Made by a program: the position numbers and the translations under genes. Shown one piece after another: positions 14,236-16,380 of a stretch of 16,380 bases of DNA (positions within the stretch are counted from its first letter, which is position 1; every line of letters starts with the position of its first letter). Source of the stretch: an uncultured Prevotella sp. Lineage in GTDB: Bacteria; Bacteroidota; Bacteroidia; Bacteroidales; Bacteroidaceae. The notes below the pieces were generated by a model, which was not told where the DNA came from, ran no database searches, and saw nothing but the letters and a program-made list of their open reading frames with translations. Location: positions 1 to 16,380 of the forward strand of contig CAKPZC010000050.1 in assembly GCA_934203355.1 (NCBI GenBank). Reading direction: 5' to 3'.

Positions 14236-14347
14236 TAGTTGATGAGTTATTAGTTGACAAGTTTACAAGCTATTTACATAGTTCCTTATCTTATAAACGT
14301 AGAAAGCCAACAGCTTGTCTACTTGTCAACTAATATACTCGTCTACT
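14236..14347. repeat. Octamer-repeat hairpin, locus 2 (after frdB)
   Basis: Arms 14250-14271 and 14312-14333 are complementary at 20 of 22 positions and are built from TTGACAAG-type octamers. Further octamers lie outside (about 14236-14249 and 14334-14347). The loop resembles the loop of locus 1 (a TTCC and CTTATA block, flanked by GCTRTTT). It sits exactly between the frdB stop codon and the frdB terminator. Confidence 0.7.
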
Positions 14348-14349
14348 CC

Positions 14350-15102
14350 TTAGTCAGCGAGCTTTGCCTTGATGAACTCGCGGTTGAGGCGAGCGATGTT
14401 GGCGATAGACTCGTTCTTCGGGCACTCAGCCTCGCAAGCGCGGGTGTTGGTGCAGTTACCGAAACCGAGCTCCTCCATCTTGGCGATCATTGCTTTAGCA
14501 CGCTTAGCTGCCTCAGGACGACCCTGGGGAAGGAGAGCGAGCTGGCTGACCTTAGAGCTTACGAAGAGCATTGCAGAACCGTTCTTACATGCAGCTACGC
14601 AGCAACCGCAACCGATACATGTAGCGCAGTCCATTGCCTCGTCGGCGTCTTCCTTCGGGATGAGGATGGCGTTAGCATCCTGAGGCTGACCAGTGCGAAC
14701 GCTTACGTAACCACCTGCCTGCATGATCTTGTCGAATGCAGAACGGTCTACCATGCAGTCCTTGATAACTGGGAATGCAGCCGAACGCCAAGGCTCAACG
14801 GTGATAACGTCGCCGTCGTTGAACTTACGCATGTAGAGCTGGCAGGTTGTGGCACCCTGGTTAGGTCCGTGGGGATGACCATTGATGTAGAGTGAGCACA
14901 TACCGCAGATACCCTCGCGGCAGTCGTGGTCGAATACGAAAGGCTCGTTGCCTTCCTCGATGAGCTGCTCGTTAAGGATGTCGAGCATCTCAAGGAATGA
15001 GGTATCCGTAGGGATATCCTTCATCTCGCGTGTGTCAAAGTGGCCCTGATCCTGAGGACCATTCTGACGCCAATATTTCAGTGTGAATGATATATTTGCC
15101 AT
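14350..15102 (-). CDS. frdB: Fumarate reductase/succinate dehydrogenase iron-sulfur subunit
   Basis: This 250-residue protein has [2Fe-2S] ligands Cys61, Cys66, Cys69 and Cys87 (CREGICGMC...C). The ferredoxin-like half has clusters at C159-x2-C162-x2-C165...C172 ([17 protein letters not shown]) and C217...C223-x3-C227 ([12 protein letters not shown]). It passes electrons between the membrane quinone site and the FAD subunit. In Bacteroidales it acts in anaerobic fumarate respiration. The length is normal. The gene is separated from frdA by an S23-family gene, where related genomes usually have the two adjacent. Its last 48 bp are duplicated at 11860-11907. Confidence 0.95.
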   Translation of the reverse strand: MANISFTLKYWRQNGPQDQGHFDTREMKDIPTDTSFLEMLDILNEQLIEEGNEPFVFDHDCREGICGMCSLYINGHPHGPNQGATTCQLYMRKFNDGDVITVEPWRSAAFPVIKDCMVDRSAFDKIMQAGGYVSVRTGQPQDANAILIPKEDADEAMDCATCIGCGCCVAACKNGSAMLFVSSKVSQLALLPQGRPEAAKRAKAMIAKMEELGFGNCTNTRACEAECPKNESIANIARLNREFIKAKLAD

Positions 15103-15115
15103 TTTTGTTTAATTT

Positions 15116-15649
15116 GAGTTGACAAGTAACAAGGAGACGAGTAGACAAGGAGATTTGTATTACTTAATTTAAATTGCCGATTTTCTTCGACAACGCAGTA
15201 AGCATACGTATTATCTCCATATTCAACGTTAGCAATTCGTCGAGTTCGGACTGTGCTAAAAGACCTATCTGTTCACTTATAAGCAATTGTGTTTCTAACT
15301 CTGCTGCCGAACCTAACGCTGTACTAAGAAACCTTACGGTGTCCTTATCGTATAAGCGTCCATAGCCTTCGGCAATATTAGAGGGTATAGAAACCGCAGC
15401 TCGGCGCATCTGTGAAGTAATACCAAACAATTCTTCTTTAGGAAATGTTCTGGTCACTTCGTAGAGCCTTTTCACAAGCAACATGCTCTTCTGCCATACT
15501 ATCAAGTCCTTATGACTCTTCATTTTGCACGTCTTCCGTCTTGTCAACGGATTAAATAATTATTGTTTGTATCAGTGACGAGTGGAAAAGAATACTAAGA
15601 AGAAAAACATATCTCCTCGTCTACTTGTCGACTCGTCCCTTGTCTACTT
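15116..15649. mobile_element. Octamer-flanked S23 (IVS-like) element, locus 3
   Basis: The four-helix-bundle gene is bracketed by octamer-type flanks (GACRAG-T units). Arms 15136-15154 and 15611-15629 are complementary at 17 of 19 positions, and further octamer-like units extend outward to about 15116 and 15649. The whole block sits between frdA and frdB. The architecture, inverted repeats around an S23 gene, matches that described for intervening sequences in bacterial 23S rRNA genes. Treating it as an inserted element is an inference. Confidence 0.5.
15164..15523 (-). CDS. S23/IVP four-helix-bundle protein
   Basis: This 119-residue protein starts at the ATG at 15523 (MKSHKDLIVWQKS), the usual start of the family. 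The frame is open to 15547, but the extra eight residues (MTRRKTCK) are unlike the family. The signature TSQMRRAAVSIPSNIAEGYGR is split here as TSQMRRAAVSIPSN (36-49) and IAEGYGR (50-56). Four amphipathic helices follow in sequence, with a Leu-rich C-terminus. Such proteins (Pfam 23S_rRNA_IVP) were named from intervening sequences in 23S rRNA genes and resemble the Avd accessory protein of diversity-generating retroelements. Their function is unclear. It interrupts the frdA-frdB order and has inverted octamer repeats on both sides. Confidence 0.85.
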   Translation of the reverse strand: MKSHKDLIVWQKSMLLVKRLYEVTRTFPKEELFGITSQMRRAAVSIPSNIAEGYGRLYDKDTVRFLSTALGSAAELETQLLISEQIGLLAQSELDELLTLNMEIIRMLTALSKKIGNLN

Positions 15650-15657
15650 CTAAAGAA

Positions 15658-16380
15658 CTAATTCTTATAGTTACGTGTCTGTACCTTGATTGCCTCGTAC
15701 TCGAGCGGCTCCTTGATGAGCTCAGGAGCTGTCTCGTCGTTGTTCTTGTACTCCCAGCAACCTACATAGAAGAAGTTCTCGTCGTCGCGCTGTGCCTCGC
15801 CCTCTGGAGTCTGGTGCTCCTCGCGGAAGTGACCACCGCAAGACTCCTCACGTGAGAGGGCGTCGTGTGCGATAAGCTCACCCATGAGGATGAAGTCGCG
15901 GAGGTGGATAGCCTTGTCGAGCTCTACGTTCAAGCCTTCCTTCGATCCAGGGATGAAGAGGTTGGTGTTGAACTCCTTGCGGAGCTTCTTGATGAGCTCG
16001 ATACCCTGCTCAAGACCCTCCTTTGTACGACCCATACCTACGTGCTCCCACATGATGTGGCCAAGCTCCTTGTGGATAGAGTCAACCGAACGCTTACCCT
16101 TGATGTTCATGAGGCGGTCGATTTCAGCCTGAACACCCTTCTCAGCCTCTGCAAACTCTGGCAGATCGGTAGAGAGGTGCGGCCAGATAGCCTGGTCGGC
16201 GAGGTAGTTCTGGATGGTGTAAGGCAATACGAAGTAACCGTCGGCCAAGCCCTGCATAAGGGCAGAAGCACCAAGACGGTTGGCACCGTGGTCAGAGAAG
16301 TTACACTCACCGATAGCGAACAGACCAGTGATTGAAGTCTGGAGCTCGTAGTCTACCCAGATACCACCCATTGTGTAGTG
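15658..16380 (-). CDS. frdA: Fumarate reductase/succinate dehydrogenase flavoprotein subunit, C-terminal part (cut by window edge)
   Basis: The last 240 codons are present. At the edge the frame reads HYTMGGIWVDYELQT, the conserved active-site region before the capping-domain exit. GLFAIGECNFSDHGANRLGA and SALMQGLADGYFVLP follow, the FAD-binding C-terminal motif. The helical domain contains HIMWEHVGMGRTKEGLEQGI, and HDALSREESCGGHFREEHQT is the typical [ST]R-E-S-x-G-x-H-x-R region. The protein oxidises succinate or reduces fumarate at covalently bound FAD. It is transcribed towards frdB, with the S23 element between. The length of the missing 5' part cannot be seen. Confidence 0.95.
   Translation of the reverse strand, partial: HYTMGGIWVDYELQTSITGLFAIGECNFSDHGANRLGASALMQGLADGYFVLPYTIQNYLADQAIWPHLSTDLPEFAEAEKGVQAEIDRLMNIKGKRSVDSIHKELGHIMWEHVGMGRTKEGLEQGIELIKKLRKEFNTNLFIPGSKEGLNVELDKAIHLRDFILMGELIAHDALSREESCGGHFREEHQTPEGEAQRDDENFFYVGCWEYKNNDETAPELIKEPLEYEAIKVQTRNYKN

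Noticed and set aside
14292..14305. TACGTTTA as a promoter for the 736-residue gene
   Set aside because: It has one mismatch to TAnnTTTG and no TTG at the right distance. Read-through from frdB remains equally likely.

Overview
Organism. The window looks like a genomic segment of a Bacteroidales bacterium (Prevotella/Bacteroides-like; genus not resolved). The reasons are the TAnnTTTG-type -7 promoter boxes, A-rich rather than Shine-Dalgarno start regions, a fumarate reductase of Bacteroides type, CusCBA-type efflux genes, an MG2/TonB-plug-like secreted protein, and several AAA_14/DUF4143 ATPases. No rRNA, tRNA, CRISPR array or transposase gene was seen.

Layout. (1) 1-650: the 5' end of one DUF4143-type ATPase gene (minus, runs off the left edge) and a truncated second one (265-537, minus). 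Each is preceded by its own short-repeat array with a 33-bp period. (2) 650-2310: a promoter, a roughly 400-nt apparently structured leader and two small envelope genes (plus). (3) 2312-2637: the first of three copies of a 326-380 bp palindromic MITE-like element; the others are at 5252-5631 and 11373-11699. (4) 2715-3313: a decayed toxin-antitoxin-like operon (DUF3791 family) whose DUF3990 ADP-ribosyltransferase-like toxin gene has lost its centre. (5) 3314-3821: hairpin-rich non-coding DNA. (6) 3822-5233: a full-length AAA_14/DUF4143 ATPase with a third 33-bp-period array upstream. (7) 5672-11240: a minus-strand heavy-metal efflux operon, cusB-cusA-cusC order, with an octamer-repeat hairpin between cusB and cusA. 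(8) 11793-14217: a segment bounded by a 48-bp exact copy of the frdB 3' end and two similar terminators, carrying one 736-residue secreted protein gene. (9) 14350-16380: frdB, an S23/IVP four-helix-bundle gene flanked by inverted octamer repeats, and the 3' part of frdA.

How it fits together. The core is housekeeping (fumarate reductase) plus metal efflux on the minus strand. It is decorated by several repeat families that sit only between genes. Three signals stand out. First, three ATPase loci each carry a different core sequence repeated at the same 33-bp spacing immediately upstream of a TATCTTTG promoter box, as if each ATPase reads its own operator or iteron array. Second, an S23 gene with inverted octamer flanks splits frdA from frdB, and gene-less copies of the same octamer hairpin lie in the cus operon and behind frdB. 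Third, the frdB tail is duplicated around an AT-richer gene, in the manner of an attachment-site integration.
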